64,000 nucleotides of DNA, taken from contig CAVQOB010000002.1 in NCBI GenBank assembly GCA_963714325.1, forward strand, positions 1 through 64,000. The letters are read 5' to 3'. Position 1 is the first letter of the stretch; each line of letters opens with the position of its first letter. Shown here piece after piece: positions 8,636-17,238 of this stretch. A model generated the notes under the pieces. The model was not told the DNA's origin, searched no databases, and saw only the letters and a list, made by a program, of their open reading frames with translations. Source of the DNA: CAVQOB01 sp963714325 (lineage in GTDB: Bacteria; Pseudomonadota; Alphaproteobacteria; Rhizobiales; Hyphomicrobiaceae). The translations under genes and the position numbers were made by a program.

Positions 8636-9292
8636 TCACTGCGTTGCGAGCTTGCCGCCGGCTTCGGCACCCCACAGCGCCTTGACGCGTGCGTCACGTC
8701 CGCAGCCCGCGCGATAGCTGTGATAGCGGCCCGGATCCTTCTTGTAGAAGTCCTGATGATAGTCTTCGGCGCGGGTGAATTCGCCGGCTAATTTGATCTC
8801 TGTGGCAATGGGCTGCTTGAAGCGGCCGGATTGCTCAAGCGCCGCCTTGGAGGCTTCGGCGATTTTCAACTGCTCAGGTCCGTTGGCGAAGATGGCAGGG
8901 CGATAGCTGTCGCCGCGATCACAGAACTGGCCGGCGCCGTCGAGCAGGTCGTGCGTGCGCCAGAACACGTCGACGAGGCGCTGATAGGTGACCTTCTTCG
9001 GATCGAAATGCACATTGACGGCCTCGGTGTGGCCGGTGCCGCCAGCCGTCACGGTTTTGTAGGTTGGGTTTTTGGTGGTGCCACCGGCGTAGCCCGAAAT
9101 CGTCGCAACGACACCCTCGACCTTGTCGAAGTCGACTTCGACACACCAGAAGCAGCCGCCGGCGAAGGTCGCGGTTTCGGTGCCGGGCGGCAGTGGAACA
9201 TCGGCGATCCGCTGGGCGCGAGCAGTGGTGAGACCGACGACAGCCGCAAGCGCCGTCAGCGCCAGGGCCGCGATGCGGAAGTTGGACAACAT
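8636..9292 (-). CDS. msrA: Peptide-methionine (S)-S-oxide reductase, exported
   Basis: A 218-residue MsrA that reduces the S-epimer of methionine sulfoxide in proteins. The catalytic GCFWC motif is at 46-50 (Cys47 nucleophile), followed by the family's GVVATISGYAGG and the HTEAVNVHFDP segment. Unlike cytosolic MsrA it begins with a hydrophobic signal peptide (about residues 1-26, ending TARA-QR), so it should act in the periplasm. It follows the msrB gene by 25 bp on the same strand, giving a two-gene repair operon. Confidence 0.95.
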   Translation of the reverse strand: MLSNFRIAALALTALAAVVGLTTARAQRIADVPLPPGTETATFAGGCFWCVEVDFDKVEGVVATISGYAGGTTKNPTYKTVTAGGTGHTEAVNVHFDPKKVTYQRLVDVFWRTHDLLDGAGQFCDRGDSYRPAIFANGPEQLKIAEASKAALEQSGRFKQPIATEIKLAGEFTRAEDYHQDFYKKDPGRYHSYRAGCGRDARVKALWGAEAGGKLATQ

Positions 9293-9317
9293 CGGCGTGG
9301 TTTCCGTTTTTGAGAGT

Positions 9318-9812
9318 TCAGCTCTGCGTCTTGGCGACGAATTTCAGCGCGACACCGTTCATGCAATAGCGTTGTCCCGTCGGCTTCGGGCCATCGGGGA
9401 AGACGTGGCCGAGATGACCGCCACAGCGACGGCAATGAATTTCGGTACGTACCATGCCCCAGGCGCTATCGGTTGACATGCCGACGGCGTTGTCGATCGG
9501 CTTCCAGAAGCTTGGCCAGCCCGTCGTGCTGTCGTACTTCGTCTCTGACGAGAACAACGGCAGCTCGCAGCCCGCGCAATTGTATTGGCCGGCCGCGTAG
9601 ACTTTATCGAGCGGGCTCGAACCGGCGCGCTCCGTGCCGTGCTTGCGCAGCACATAGAACTGTTCCGGCGTCAGGAGTTTTTGCCATTCCTCGGGCGTCT
9701 TGGTGATTTCGAACGTCTTGGCGGGCCCCGCTGCATCGCCTGCGGTCCGCCAGCCAATGGCTGCGGCAAGCGCTCCGAAACTGGTCAACAAAGCGTTACG
9801 TCGCGACATCAT
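9318..9812 (-). CDS. msrB: Peptide-methionine (R)-S-oxide reductase, Tat-like signal
   Basis: A 164-residue MsrB, specific for the R-epimer of methionine sulfoxide. Zinc-binding pairs Cys79/Cys82 (CAGC) and Cys127/Cys130 (CRRC) and the catalytic Cys150 in RYCMNG are all present. The N-terminus MMSRRNALLTSF with a hydrophobic stretch to about 20 resembles a twin-arginine signal, so export in folded, zinc-loaded form is plausible. It is the first gene of the msrB-msrA pair and complements MsrA's stereospecificity. Confidence 0.95.
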   Translation of the reverse strand: MMSRRNALLTSFGALAAAIGWRTAGDAAGPAKTFEITKTPEEWQKLLTPEQFYVLRKHGTERAGSSPLDKVYAAGQYNCAGCELPLFSSETKYDSTTGWPSFWKPIDNAVGMSTDSAWGMVRTEIHCRRCGGHLGHVFPDGPKPTGQRYCMNGVALKFVAKTQS

Positions 9813-10063
9813 TTGGGGCTCCCGATTGAGGCCGTCTGCGATGCCATCTTATACGCCCATTCAGCCCTTGGGATAAAGCCACGTTATCATCGCGGGGGTT
9901 CACAGGATCGTGGGCGCAGCGACACCCCTGTCCCGCGAACGCTGCCATGCGCCGAACCGGGACACAGCAAAGAGCCTCGGCGACGTCGTCAGATGCGCAG
10001 CAACGCCGTATCGCGCCATGACCGTAGCAACGCGGCATCTGCGACGAACCAGCCGGGCGGATT

Positions 10064-11005
10064 TTACTCCGCCGCCTGACGGGGAATGTCGACGAGCACG
10101 CCGGGGCGCGCCTTATCCAATCGGAATTCGATGGTGCGCCGCGATTTGCGCTCCTTCTTGAGCAGACCGGCACGCTTGTATCCGGCCTGCAGCGCGGCCT
10201 TGGTCCAGAACGCCGGGCTTGACGTTGATTGTCCCCGTGGTGTCCATCCAAGTTTGTGGCGCACGATGCCGTTGCCCATATTCAGCATCTGCTGGCGGCG
10301 GATACGCTCGGTCCAATACTCCGTCGTCATGGAAATATTCAGGCAGTCGAGGTTCTCGACGCGATGCGGTGAATTCAGCGGCCAGTGCAGCATCTCGCCG
10401 GGTCCGATCTCGAACACCGTCGCGTCGCGGTCATAGACCGGATCGTAGTGCATATCGACTTCCACCTCGAACAGTGCAATGCGCTCGAGCTGTTCGGGCG
10501 TTAGGAACGGGGCGCGGTTCGGATAGACGTAGACGCGCTTGCGGCCCTCGATTTGCCAGAGCGACTGACCGGGCAGGTCGCAGTGAAAATAAACTTGAGC
10601 GTTCGGCGACGAGATCAGAATGCCGGACGTGCGATTGTAGGTGTCGTAGCCCGGCACATTGTCTTTCACCTCGCCGAAGATCTGATCGAGTACGGTGCGA
10701 TAGAGCGTGTCGACGCCGCTGACGTTACGCAGGTTGAGCCACATCCGACCCCGGGCGATGGCGTCGATCACCTCGGCGCCAGAGAGATTGCCGATGTCGC
10801 CTTCGCGCCAGGTTTTGCGCGGCGAGCCCTGCGGTCCCATTTCGATCAGCGCATAGTGCTCGCGCGGATAGCTGTCGATGAGACGCGCCAGGCCCTCGCG
10901 TTTGAACAGGTCGTGCGACTGCAAGCGATGGTCGAGCTTCAGCGGCGCGTTGCCCCAGGCCTTCGCATCGACGGGCGACCAGGGCTTGAAAATCGGTTCT
11001 GTCAT
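10064..11005 (-). CDS. Cupin-like / JmjC-like protein
   Basis: A 313-residue protein with a cupin-type jelly-roll core. A likely metal-binding facial triad is visible: His141 and Asp143 in YFHCDLPG, and His214 in NSPHRVEN, the spacing expected of Fe(II)/2-oxoglutarate oxygenases of the JmjC/cupin_8 kind. ISSPNAQVY and the WQIEGRKRVYVYP strand around it are typical. The target (protein hydroxylation or regulation) is unknown. The start at 11005 is three codons inside the longest frame and either is possible. No operon partner: tex on the same strand ends 240 bp upstream. Confidence 0.75.
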   Translation of the reverse strand: MTEPIFKPWSPVDAKAWGNAPLKLDHRLQSHDLFKREGLARLIDSYPREHYALIEMGPQGSPRKTWREGDIGNLSGAEVIDAIARGRMWLNLRNVSGVDTLYRTVLDQIFGEVKDNVPGYDTYNRTSGILISSPNAQVYFHCDLPGQSLWQIEGRKRVYVYPNRAPFLTPEQLERIALFEVEVDMHYDPVYDRDATVFEIGPGEMLHWPLNSPHRVENLDCLNISMTTEYWTERIRRQQMLNMGNGIVRHKLGWTPRGQSTSSPAFWTKAALQAGYKRAGLLKKERKSRRTIEFRLDKARPGVLVDIPRQAAE

Positions 11006-11245
11006 GACAAACACTCAGCAATTCGGAATGGAGCAAGTCGTGAGATTATCCGTTTTGAAGCGATTTTCAAAGCGATGACCACGCCGGCAGCCGCGAATTC
11101 TTGCCTCAGGATGAACGCTGCCCGGTTCCGGCACAAGCCTGATCCACGCTGAGACAATCGTGCGCGGGGACGCGCCGGCAGTGCCCCAATTTGACATCAC
11201 AACCGCTGGACAACCGCTGGGGTGCGGGCTGCCGCGACGCGTGAC

Positions 11246-13585
11246 CTACTTGTTTTCCTGGGCCCGCCGGAGGGCCGCCGCCAACGCGCTTTCCGCGGCT
11301 GCCGGCTGACTTTGCGCCGCGCGGTGGGCTGCACCCGAGTTCGCACGCGGCGGGCCAGCCGACATCGATTGCGCGCGCGGAGGAGCTGCGGACGCTCCCG
11401 CCGGCCGGCTGCCCCGCGCCTCGATCGCGCCGGACTTCATCGTCAGCGCGACACGCTTGCGCGCAGCGTCGACCTCTTTCACCCGCACCTTGACGATATC
11501 GCCGGCCTTGACCACTTCGCGCGGGTCTTTGACGAATGTGTCGGACAGTTCCGAGATATGCACGAGGCCGTCCTGGTGCACGCCGATGTCGACGAAGGCA
11601 CCGAATGCGGTGACGTTGGTGACGACACCTTCCAGCATCATGCCAGGCTTCAGGTCGGAGATCTTCTCGACGCCATCCTGGAATGTCGCCGTCTTGAATT
11701 CGGGACGCGGATCGCGGCCGGGCTTCTCAAGTTCGGCGAGAATATCGGTGATGGTCGGCACGCCGAATTTTTCGCTCGCGAATTGCGCCGGCTTCACGGC
11801 CTTCAGGAAAGCCTTGTCACCGATCAGTTCTTTCATCGGCTTCTTGGTCGTCTCGGCTATCGCCTCCACCAGCTCATAAGCTTCGGGGTGAACAGCCGAC
11901 GCATCGAGCGGGTTCTTGCCATTCATGATGCGCAGGAACCCGGCCGCCTGCTCGAAGGTCTTCGGGCCGAGGCGCGGCACCTTCTTCAGGTGTGCGCGCG
12001 AGGCGAACGCGCCGTGCTCATCGCGGTAAGCGACGATGTTGTCGGCGAGCGTCCTGTTCAATCCTGAAATGCGCGCCAACAGCGGCGAGGACGCCATGTT
12101 GACGTCGACGCCAACCGAGTTCACGCAATCCTCGACGACGGTATCGAGCGAGCGGGCGAGGCCGGCCTGGTCGACGTCGTGCTGATACTGGCCGACGCCA
12201 ATGGCTTTCGGGTCGATCTTGACGAGTTCGGCGAGCGGGTCCTGCAGGCGCCGCGCGATCGAGACGGCGCCGCGCAGCGAGACATCGAGATTGGGGAATT
12301 CGAGGGCGGCCAATTCCGACGCAGAATAGATCGAGGCGCCGGCTTCCGACACCATCACCTTGGTTGGCTTCTCGCCGGGCAGCTTGGCGATGAGGTCCTG
12401 CGCGAGCTTGTCGGTTTCGCGGCTGGCGGTGCCGTTGCCGATGGCGATCAGGTTGACCTTGTGTTTCATGCAGAGTGCGCCGAGGACTGCGAGGGAGCCC
12501 GCCCAGTCGCGCTTGGGCTCATGCGGATAGACGGTCGACGTATCGAGCACTTTTCCCGTTGCGTCGACGACGGCGACCTTGACGCCGGTGCGAATGCCGG
12601 GGTCGAGCCCCATCGTCGCGCGGGGGCCAGCCGGCGCCGCCAACAAGAGGTCCTTCAAGTTCTTGGAAAACACCGAGATAGCTTCGGCGTCGGATTTCTC
12701 CTTGAGGCGGGTCATCAAGTCGACCGCGAGGGTGACGGCAAGGCGCGCCTTCCAAGCGAGGCGAACACTATCGATCAGCCATTTGTCGGCCGCCCGCCCG
12801 CGATCCGAGATGCCGAACGCCAGCATGATGCGGGCATCGGCTGGGTGCGGCTTGCCGGGCTCCGTCGGGACATCAAGGCTGAGATCGAGAATGTCTTCAT
12901 TGCGGCCGCGGAACATGGCGAGTGCCCGATGCGACGGCATCTCCTTGATGCGTTGCGAGAAGTCGAAGTAGTCGGAGAATTTCGCGCCCGCGACTTCCTT
13001 GCCTTTCATCATCTTCGAGGCCAGCGTGCCTTCGTTCCACAGCCATTCTCGGAGCGATCCAACGAGATCGGATTTCTCGCCGATGCGCTCGATCAAAATC
13101 GCGCGCGCGCCGTCGAGTGCCGCCTTGGTGTCGGACACTTCCTTTTCGGCATTGATGTACTTGGCGGCTTCCGTCTCCGGCACTGTTGCGGGATTTGAAA
13201 GAAGCGCGTCGCACAGCGGCTCAAGCCCGGCTTCACGCGCAATCTGAGCCTTGGTGCGCCGCTTTGGCTTATAGGGCGCGTAGATGTCTTCGAGCGTGAC
13301 TTTGTCGTCGGCGGCGTGGATCGACTTGGCGAGTTCCGGTGTCAGCTTGCCCTGCTCCTCGATGGTCTTCAGCACCGTGGCGCGCCGATCCTCGAGTTCC
13401 CGCAGATAGCCAAGCCGCTCTTCCAGCTTGCGCAATTGCGTATCATCGAGGCCGCCGGTCTTTTCCTTGCGGTAACGGGCAATGAACGGCACCGTCGCGC
13501 CTTCGCCGAGCAGGTCCACGGCGGCGGCGACTTGCGCCACCTGGACATTCAGTTCGGCGGCAATGCGCGTATTGATCTTGCTCAT
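11246..13585 (-). CDS. tex: Tex family RNA-binding transcription accessory protein
   Basis: A 779-residue Tex protein, the standard length. Order of domains: N-terminal helical Tex domain, YqgF/RNase H-like domain (MGLDPGIRTGVKVAVVD near 330), helix-hairpin-helix domain (NSVGVDVNMASSPLL near 500), and a C-terminal S1 RNA-binding domain (EGVVTNVTAFGAFVDIGV near 650). The last about 60 residues are a low-complexity Ala/Pro/Arg tail. Tex proteins affect transcription and stress or toxin expression through nucleic-acid binding. MSKINTRIAAELN is the usual start; the open frame upstream crosses an intergenic repeat and is not used. Confidence 0.96.
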   Translation of the reverse strand: MSKINTRIAAELNVQVAQVAAAVDLLGEGATVPFIARYRKEKTGGLDDTQLRKLEERLGYLRELEDRRATVLKTIEEQGKLTPELAKSIHAADDKVTLEDIYAPYKPKRRTKAQIAREAGLEPLCDALLSNPATVPETEAAKYINAEKEVSDTKAALDGARAILIERIGEKSDLVGSLREWLWNEGTLASKMMKGKEVAGAKFSDYFDFSQRIKEMPSHRALAMFRGRNEDILDLSLDVPTEPGKPHPADARIMLAFGISDRGRAADKWLIDSVRLAWKARLAVTLAVDLMTRLKEKSDAEAISVFSKNLKDLLLAAPAGPRATMGLDPGIRTGVKVAVVDATGKVLDTSTVYPHEPKRDWAGSLAVLGALCMKHKVNLIAIGNGTASRETDKLAQDLIAKLPGEKPTKVMVSEAGASIYSASELAALEFPNLDVSLRGAVSIARRLQDPLAELVKIDPKAIGVGQYQHDVDQAGLARSLDTVVEDCVNSVGVDVNMASSPLLARISGLNRTLADNIVAYRDEHGAFASRAHLKKVPRLGPKTFEQAAGFLRIMNGKNPLDASAVHPEAYELVEAIAETTKKPMKELIGDKAFLKAVKPAQFASEKFGVPTITDILAELEKPGRDPRPEFKTATFQDGVEKISDLKPGMMLEGVVTNVTAFGAFVDIGVHQDGLVHISELSDTFVKDPREVVKAGDIVKVRVKEVDAARKRVALTMKSGAIEARGSRPAGASAAPPRAQSMSAGPPRANSGAAHRAAQSQPAAAESALAAALRRAQENK

Positions 13586-13624
13586 GGTGGCCTCGGTCGT
13601 TCCTGGAATCGCGCGGACGCTGGA

Positions 13625-13667
13625 GCATTTTCCGACGAAGTGGGCACCGGTCCGTCGTAGAAAATGC
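13625..13667. repeat. Rhizobiales-type intergenic palindrome
   Basis: Inverted arms GCATTTTC (13625-13632) and GAAAATGC (13660-13667) enclose CGACGAAGTGGGCACCGG, the signature of a dispersed intergenic repeat familiar from Rhizobiales genomes. It lies directly upstream of tex, in the leader. Confidence 0.65.
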
Positions 13668-13683
13668 GACAAGGATAGGAATT

Positions 13684-13724
13684 TAGAGCGCCGATCTGAT
13701 TCCATCGGATCGGAACAAGCTCTA
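13684..13724. repeat. Second intergenic hairpin upstream of tex
   Basis: Nested inverted repeat: outer TAGAGC/GCTCTA and inner CCGATC/GATCGG. It is next to the palindrome at 13625-13667 and could be a companion repeat or a terminator for the phosphatase transcript, although no T run follows. Confidence 0.5.
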
Positions 13725-13761
13725 GTGCGATGATTGCGAATTGTCGAATCGGATTCCTCAC

Positions 13762-14577
13762 TTATTGGGGACGTGGCGGCGGCAAACCGAATTCGCGCAT
13801 CGATTGATAGTAGCGGCGTTGCGCGGGCACCGAGACAATCTCACGCTCTGGCCAGCGAAGCGCCGTCAACGCGCCGCCAAAGCAGCAACCGGTATCGATG
13901 CAGACGCTGGCATTGACGAACACGGGATCGCTGACGGGAACATGCCCATAGACGACGAACGTCTGTGCGTCAGGATCGTTGGCCGCCCAATTGTAGCGGA
14001 TCGAGAGGCCGTTCTCGTCCTTCTTGCCATCGGTATCCCCGTAGATGCAGAAGTGGCCGATCGGTCCATCAAGTCGGCCGAGCATATTGCTGCGAATGCC
14101 GGCGTGGGCGATGGCCAATGCGCCGCGATCAAGCCAGATGTACGTCGGCAGTGAAGTCAGGAACGCCTTGGCCGTATGGCGGAACTCCGGTGCTTCCGCT
14201 TCGAACTGCTCGGCCGAAATGTTCAGGCCGTGCGTCAGCGAGACGTTGCGCCCCGACAGCCAACGCCAGATCTTGACGTCGTGGTTGCCCGGCACCGCAA
14301 ACGCGTGTCCGGCGTCGACCAAGGCCATGACGATGCGCAGCACGTCCGGCGAGCGCGGGCCGCGGTCCGTCAGATCGCCAACGAAGACCGCACGGCGACC
14401 GCGCGGCGCTAAGGTCTGCGCGCGACGCCCAAGACCTTGCCCAGCGAAACGTACCCCATATCCCAGCCGCTCCAGCAGCGCTTCGAGTTCATCGGCGCAG
14501 CCGTGCACATCGCCGATGATGTCGAACCCACCGGTTTCGCTGCGGCGATCGACGAGCGTGGCGTTATCGTTGATCAT
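13762..14577 (-). CDS. Metallophosphoesterase (PrpE/ApaH-like phosphatase)
   Basis: A 271-residue calcineurin-like phosphoesterase. Metal-binding motifs GDVHG (22-26), GDLTDRG (67-73) and GNHD (97-100) are intact, with further His residues in IAHAG and YGHVPV. This group includes diadenosine tetraphosphatases and protein phosphatases; substrate cannot be assigned. Its ATG overlaps the glcF stop codon by 4 bp (ATGA), so it is translationally coupled as the last gene of the glcDEF operon. A link to glycolate metabolism is inferred only from this coupling. Confidence 0.9.
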   Translation of the reverse strand: MINDNATLVDRRSETGGFDIIGDVHGCADELEALLERLGYGVRFAGQGLGRRAQTLAPRGRRAVFVGDLTDRGPRSPDVLRIVMALVDAGHAFAVPGNHDVKIWRWLSGRNVSLTHGLNISAEQFEAEAPEFRHTAKAFLTSLPTYIWLDRGALAIAHAGIRSNMLGRLDGPIGHFCIYGDTDGKKDENGLSIRYNWAANDPDAQTFVVYGHVPVSDPVFVNASVCIDTGCCFGGALTALRWPEREIVSVPAQRRYYQSMREFGLPPPRPQ

Positions 14578-15938
14578 CCGGCGGTAATATAGCTGTCGAC
14601 TGTCTTCGGTCCCGGCACATCCGTGACATGTCGCGCCAGCGCTTCAAGCCCGCGCGGCACTGGACCACCATAGGCCCAATCCAGTAACTCGACGGTGTGG
14701 ACGATGGGTGTTTCGGTGCCGAGCCCGATCTGCGTGATGCAGCCGATGTTGCCGGCGGCGATGATGTCAGGCCGCACCGATTTGATGTTGGCGACTTTGC
14801 GGGCACGCAGCTGTCCGGCGATCTCCGGCTGCAGGATGTTATAGGTGCCGGCCGATCCGCAGCAGATATGCCCCTCGGGCACGTCGACGACGGTGAAACC
14901 CGCCTTCTTCAGCAGCAGCTTCGGCTCATCCGTGATCCGCTGGCCATGCTGCAGCGAGCAGGCCGAGTGATAGGCAACGCGCAGCGACGACCAGCGCTTC
15001 GGCGGCCCCAGATCATAGTCGGCCATGAACTCCGCGATATCTCGGGTCAAGGCAGAGATACGTTTGGCGCGCTCGGCATAGACCGGGTCGCCGGAAAGCA
15101 TATGGCCATAATCTTTCACCGTCGTGCCGCAGCCCGACGCGTTGATGATGATCGCGTCGACCGGAGCTTTGTCGATGGCGCGGGTCCAGGCGTCGATGTT
15201 GGCGCGCGCCATGGCATGTGCCGCTGCTTCCTTGCCCATGTGGTGCACGACCGCGCCGCAGCACCCGGCACCCGGCGCCACTTCGACATCGATGCCGCGC
15301 CGCGCGAGCAGGCTGATCGTCGTATCATTGATCTCGGGGCGCAAAACCTGTTGCGCGCATCCCGCCAGCATGATGACGCGGCCGCGCCGCTGCATTTTCG
15401 TGGCCGCCGTTCCGGGCCCCGCGAACCGAGCCGAACGCGCGACAGTTTTCGGCGCCATCTCCAGCATGGCCGCGACCTCGGGCAGGCCAAACTTGCGCAA
15501 TATCCCTTTGAAGGGAGCGGCCAGCGGCGCCAACCGCAATGCGAGCCGGAAACGATCGGGATAGGGCACGATCGCCGCCAGCATCCGGCGCAGCGCACGA
15601 TCCTTGAACGAGCGATGTCCGGTTTCCTCGATATGCACGCGGGCGAGATCAACGAGATGCATGTAGTCGACGCCGCCGGGGCATGTCGTCATGCACGACA
15701 GACACGACAAACAGCGATCGACGTGATGTTGTACCTCCGGGCTTGCCGGCCGGTCGCGCTCGAACATGTCCTTCATCAGGTAGATGCGCCCGCGTGGGCT
15801 GTCGCGCTCATCGCCGAGCAGCACATAGGTCGAGCACGTGGCGGTGCAAAGTCCGCAATGCACGCAGCGGCGCAAAATGCTGTCGACTTCTTTGATGCGC
15901 GGATCATCGAGTTGGCGCGCCGAAAAGTTGGTTTGCAT
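14574..15938 (-). CDS. glcF: Glycolate oxidase iron-sulfur subunit
   Basis: A 454-residue GlcF. Two ferredoxin-type 4Fe-4S motifs are seen: Cys25/28/31/35 (CVHCGLCTATC) and Cys76/79/82/86 (CLSCLSCMTTC). Two CCG domains follow with GCCGAVVHHMG and CCGSAGTYN. It carries electrons from the GlcD/GlcE flavin subunits to the membrane chain during oxidation of glycolate to glyoxylate. It is third in the operon glcD-glcE-glcF and starts 12 bp after glcE. Confidence 0.96.
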   Translation of the reverse strand: MQTNFSARQLDDPRIKEVDSILRRCVHCGLCTATCSTYVLLGDERDSPRGRIYLMKDMFERDRPASPEVQHHVDRCLSCLSCMTTCPGGVDYMHLVDLARVHIEETGHRSFKDRALRRMLAAIVPYPDRFRLALRLAPLAAPFKGILRKFGLPEVAAMLEMAPKTVARSARFAGPGTAATKMQRRGRVIMLAGCAQQVLRPEINDTTISLLARRGIDVEVAPGAGCCGAVVHHMGKEAAAHAMARANIDAWTRAIDKAPVDAIIINASGCGTTVKDYGHMLSGDPVYAERAKRISALTRDIAEFMADYDLGPPKRWSSLRVAYHSACSLQHGQRITDEPKLLLKKAGFTVVDVPEGHICCGSAGTYNILQPEIAGQLRARKVANIKSVRPDIIAAGNIGCITQIGLGTETPIVHTVELLDWAYGGPVPRGLEALARHVTDVPGPKTVDSYITAG

Positions 15939-15950
15939 CGTCGTTGCGCC

Positions 15951-17171
15951 TCACAGGCTCGGATAAAGACGGCCAGGATTGAGAATACCTGCGGGATCGA
16001 ATGCACTCTTGATCCGGCGCGACAGGGCGTCGAGACCCGGATCGAGCGGCTGAAAGACTTCAACCATCATGCGCACGTCGGGTTCTCCGCGGATCAGCGT
16101 GGCGTGCCCGCCATGGGTCGCGATCACCCGCCGGATATCGGCCGCCCCCGCGTCTGTGGTCGGCAGCACTTCGGCATAGATCAATCCGCCGGACCAATCA
16201 TAGATGGCTTTGCAATCCATGTAGCGGCGGATGGCATCGAAGACCTTGGGTCCAGATTGCGGCGCCGTCGAGATCCGCCACACCGGCGCGGTCGATCCGT
16301 CGAACATCGAGAAGCGGCGCATCTCCTTCCAGAATACCGCCGAACTGTCATCGTCGAGTTCATGGATCTCGCCATAGGACTTCAAGGTTTCCGCAAGCTG
16401 CGCCTTGCGATAGTTGAGCGATGTCGGTGTGTTTTCGAGCCGCATCAGTGTCGCTGACTTGCCTTGTTGTCTGAGCGCGTCGTGGCCAAGCCGGGCGGCC
16501 AGTGATGCTTGCACGTGCACCGCGCCCGAAACCTCGAACGGCGTGCCCATGGCCTGGCACAGCGCCTCAACGCCCAGTTCATCGGGTAATCCAAGCAACA
16601 CCAGCGTGACCGTTGCGGCTGGCACCGGCACCACCTTGAATGTCACGTCGGTCATGACAGCGAGTGTGCCCCAGCTGTTGGCGAGTCCGCGTGTCACATC
16701 GACACCGGTGACGTTCTTCACGACGCGGCCGCCTGACTTGACGATGTCACCGGCTCCTGTCACCGCGCGCACACCGATGAAATGATCGCGTGCGGCGCCG
16801 GCCAGCACACGGCGTGACCCCGAAGCATTGGTCGCGAACACGCCGCCGATCGTTTGCATGCCGGCGGTTGCTCCCGCGAGCGCTCCGAGATCGACTGGTT
16901 CGAACGGCAGGGCCTGGCGATGTTCGGCGAGCAAGGCTTCGATGTCCGTCAGGCTGGTGCCAGCCAGCGCAGACATGACCATTTCGCTTGGTTCGTAGAG
17001 CGTGATGCCGCGCAGCGCCTCAGTCGAAATTGTTGCGCCGGCTTGGATCGGTCGGCCGATGCCGCGTTTCGATCCGCTGCCGAGCACCTCGACCGGCGTG
17101 CGGCTTTGCGTCGCTTGCACGAGGAGCGCTGCGACCTCGGTTTCGCTGACCGGCTTCATCACTGTCTGCAC
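15951..17171 (-). CDS. glcE: Glycolate oxidase FAD-binding subunit GlcE
   Basis: A 406-residue GlcE with the PCMH-type FAD-binding domain in the first half (EVLGSGSKRGIGRP near 27-40, then GGVFATNASGSRR, GGRVVKNVTGVDVTRG) and the short C-terminal oxidase segment ending AGILNPGRLYPSL. GlcE is the truncated paralogue of GlcD and is required for an active complex. An internal ATG (MKPVSETEV) four codons in is an equally good start. It lies between glcD (67 bp upstream) and glcF (12 bp downstream). Confidence 0.95.
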   Translation of the reverse strand: MQTVMKPVSETEVAALLVQATQSRTPVEVLGSGSKRGIGRPIQAGATISTEALRGITLYEPSEMVMSALAGTSLTDIEALLAEHRQALPFEPVDLGALAGATAGMQTIGGVFATNASGSRRVLAGAARDHFIGVRAVTGAGDIVKSGGRVVKNVTGVDVTRGLANSWGTLAVMTDVTFKVVPVPAATVTLVLLGLPDELGVEALCQAMGTPFEVSGAVHVQASLAARLGHDALRQQGKSATLMRLENTPTSLNYRKAQLAETLKSYGEIHELDDDSSAVFWKEMRRFSMFDGSTAPVWRISTAPQSGPKVFDAIRRYMDCKAIYDWSGGLIYAEVLPTTDAGAADIRRVIATHGGHATLIRGEPDVRMMVEVFQPLDPGLDALSRRIKSAFDPAGILNPGRLYPSL

Positions 17172-17238
17172 GCCGCCATTCCCTCATGTCCTCAGGCCGC
17201 TCGATGCAATTGGATATGGTCGCAACGATTGAGCGTTG

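Noticed and set aside
6546..8717. A 723-codon open frame on the + strand opposite the L,D-transpeptidase
   Set aside because: Arg/Asp-rich translation typical of the antisense of a GC-rich gene; the reverse-strand reading has a full YkuD domain and signal peptide.
14697..16457. A 586-codon + strand frame over glcF and glcE
   Set aside because: Antisense of two well-supported glycolate oxidase subunits; His/Arg-rich with no domain.
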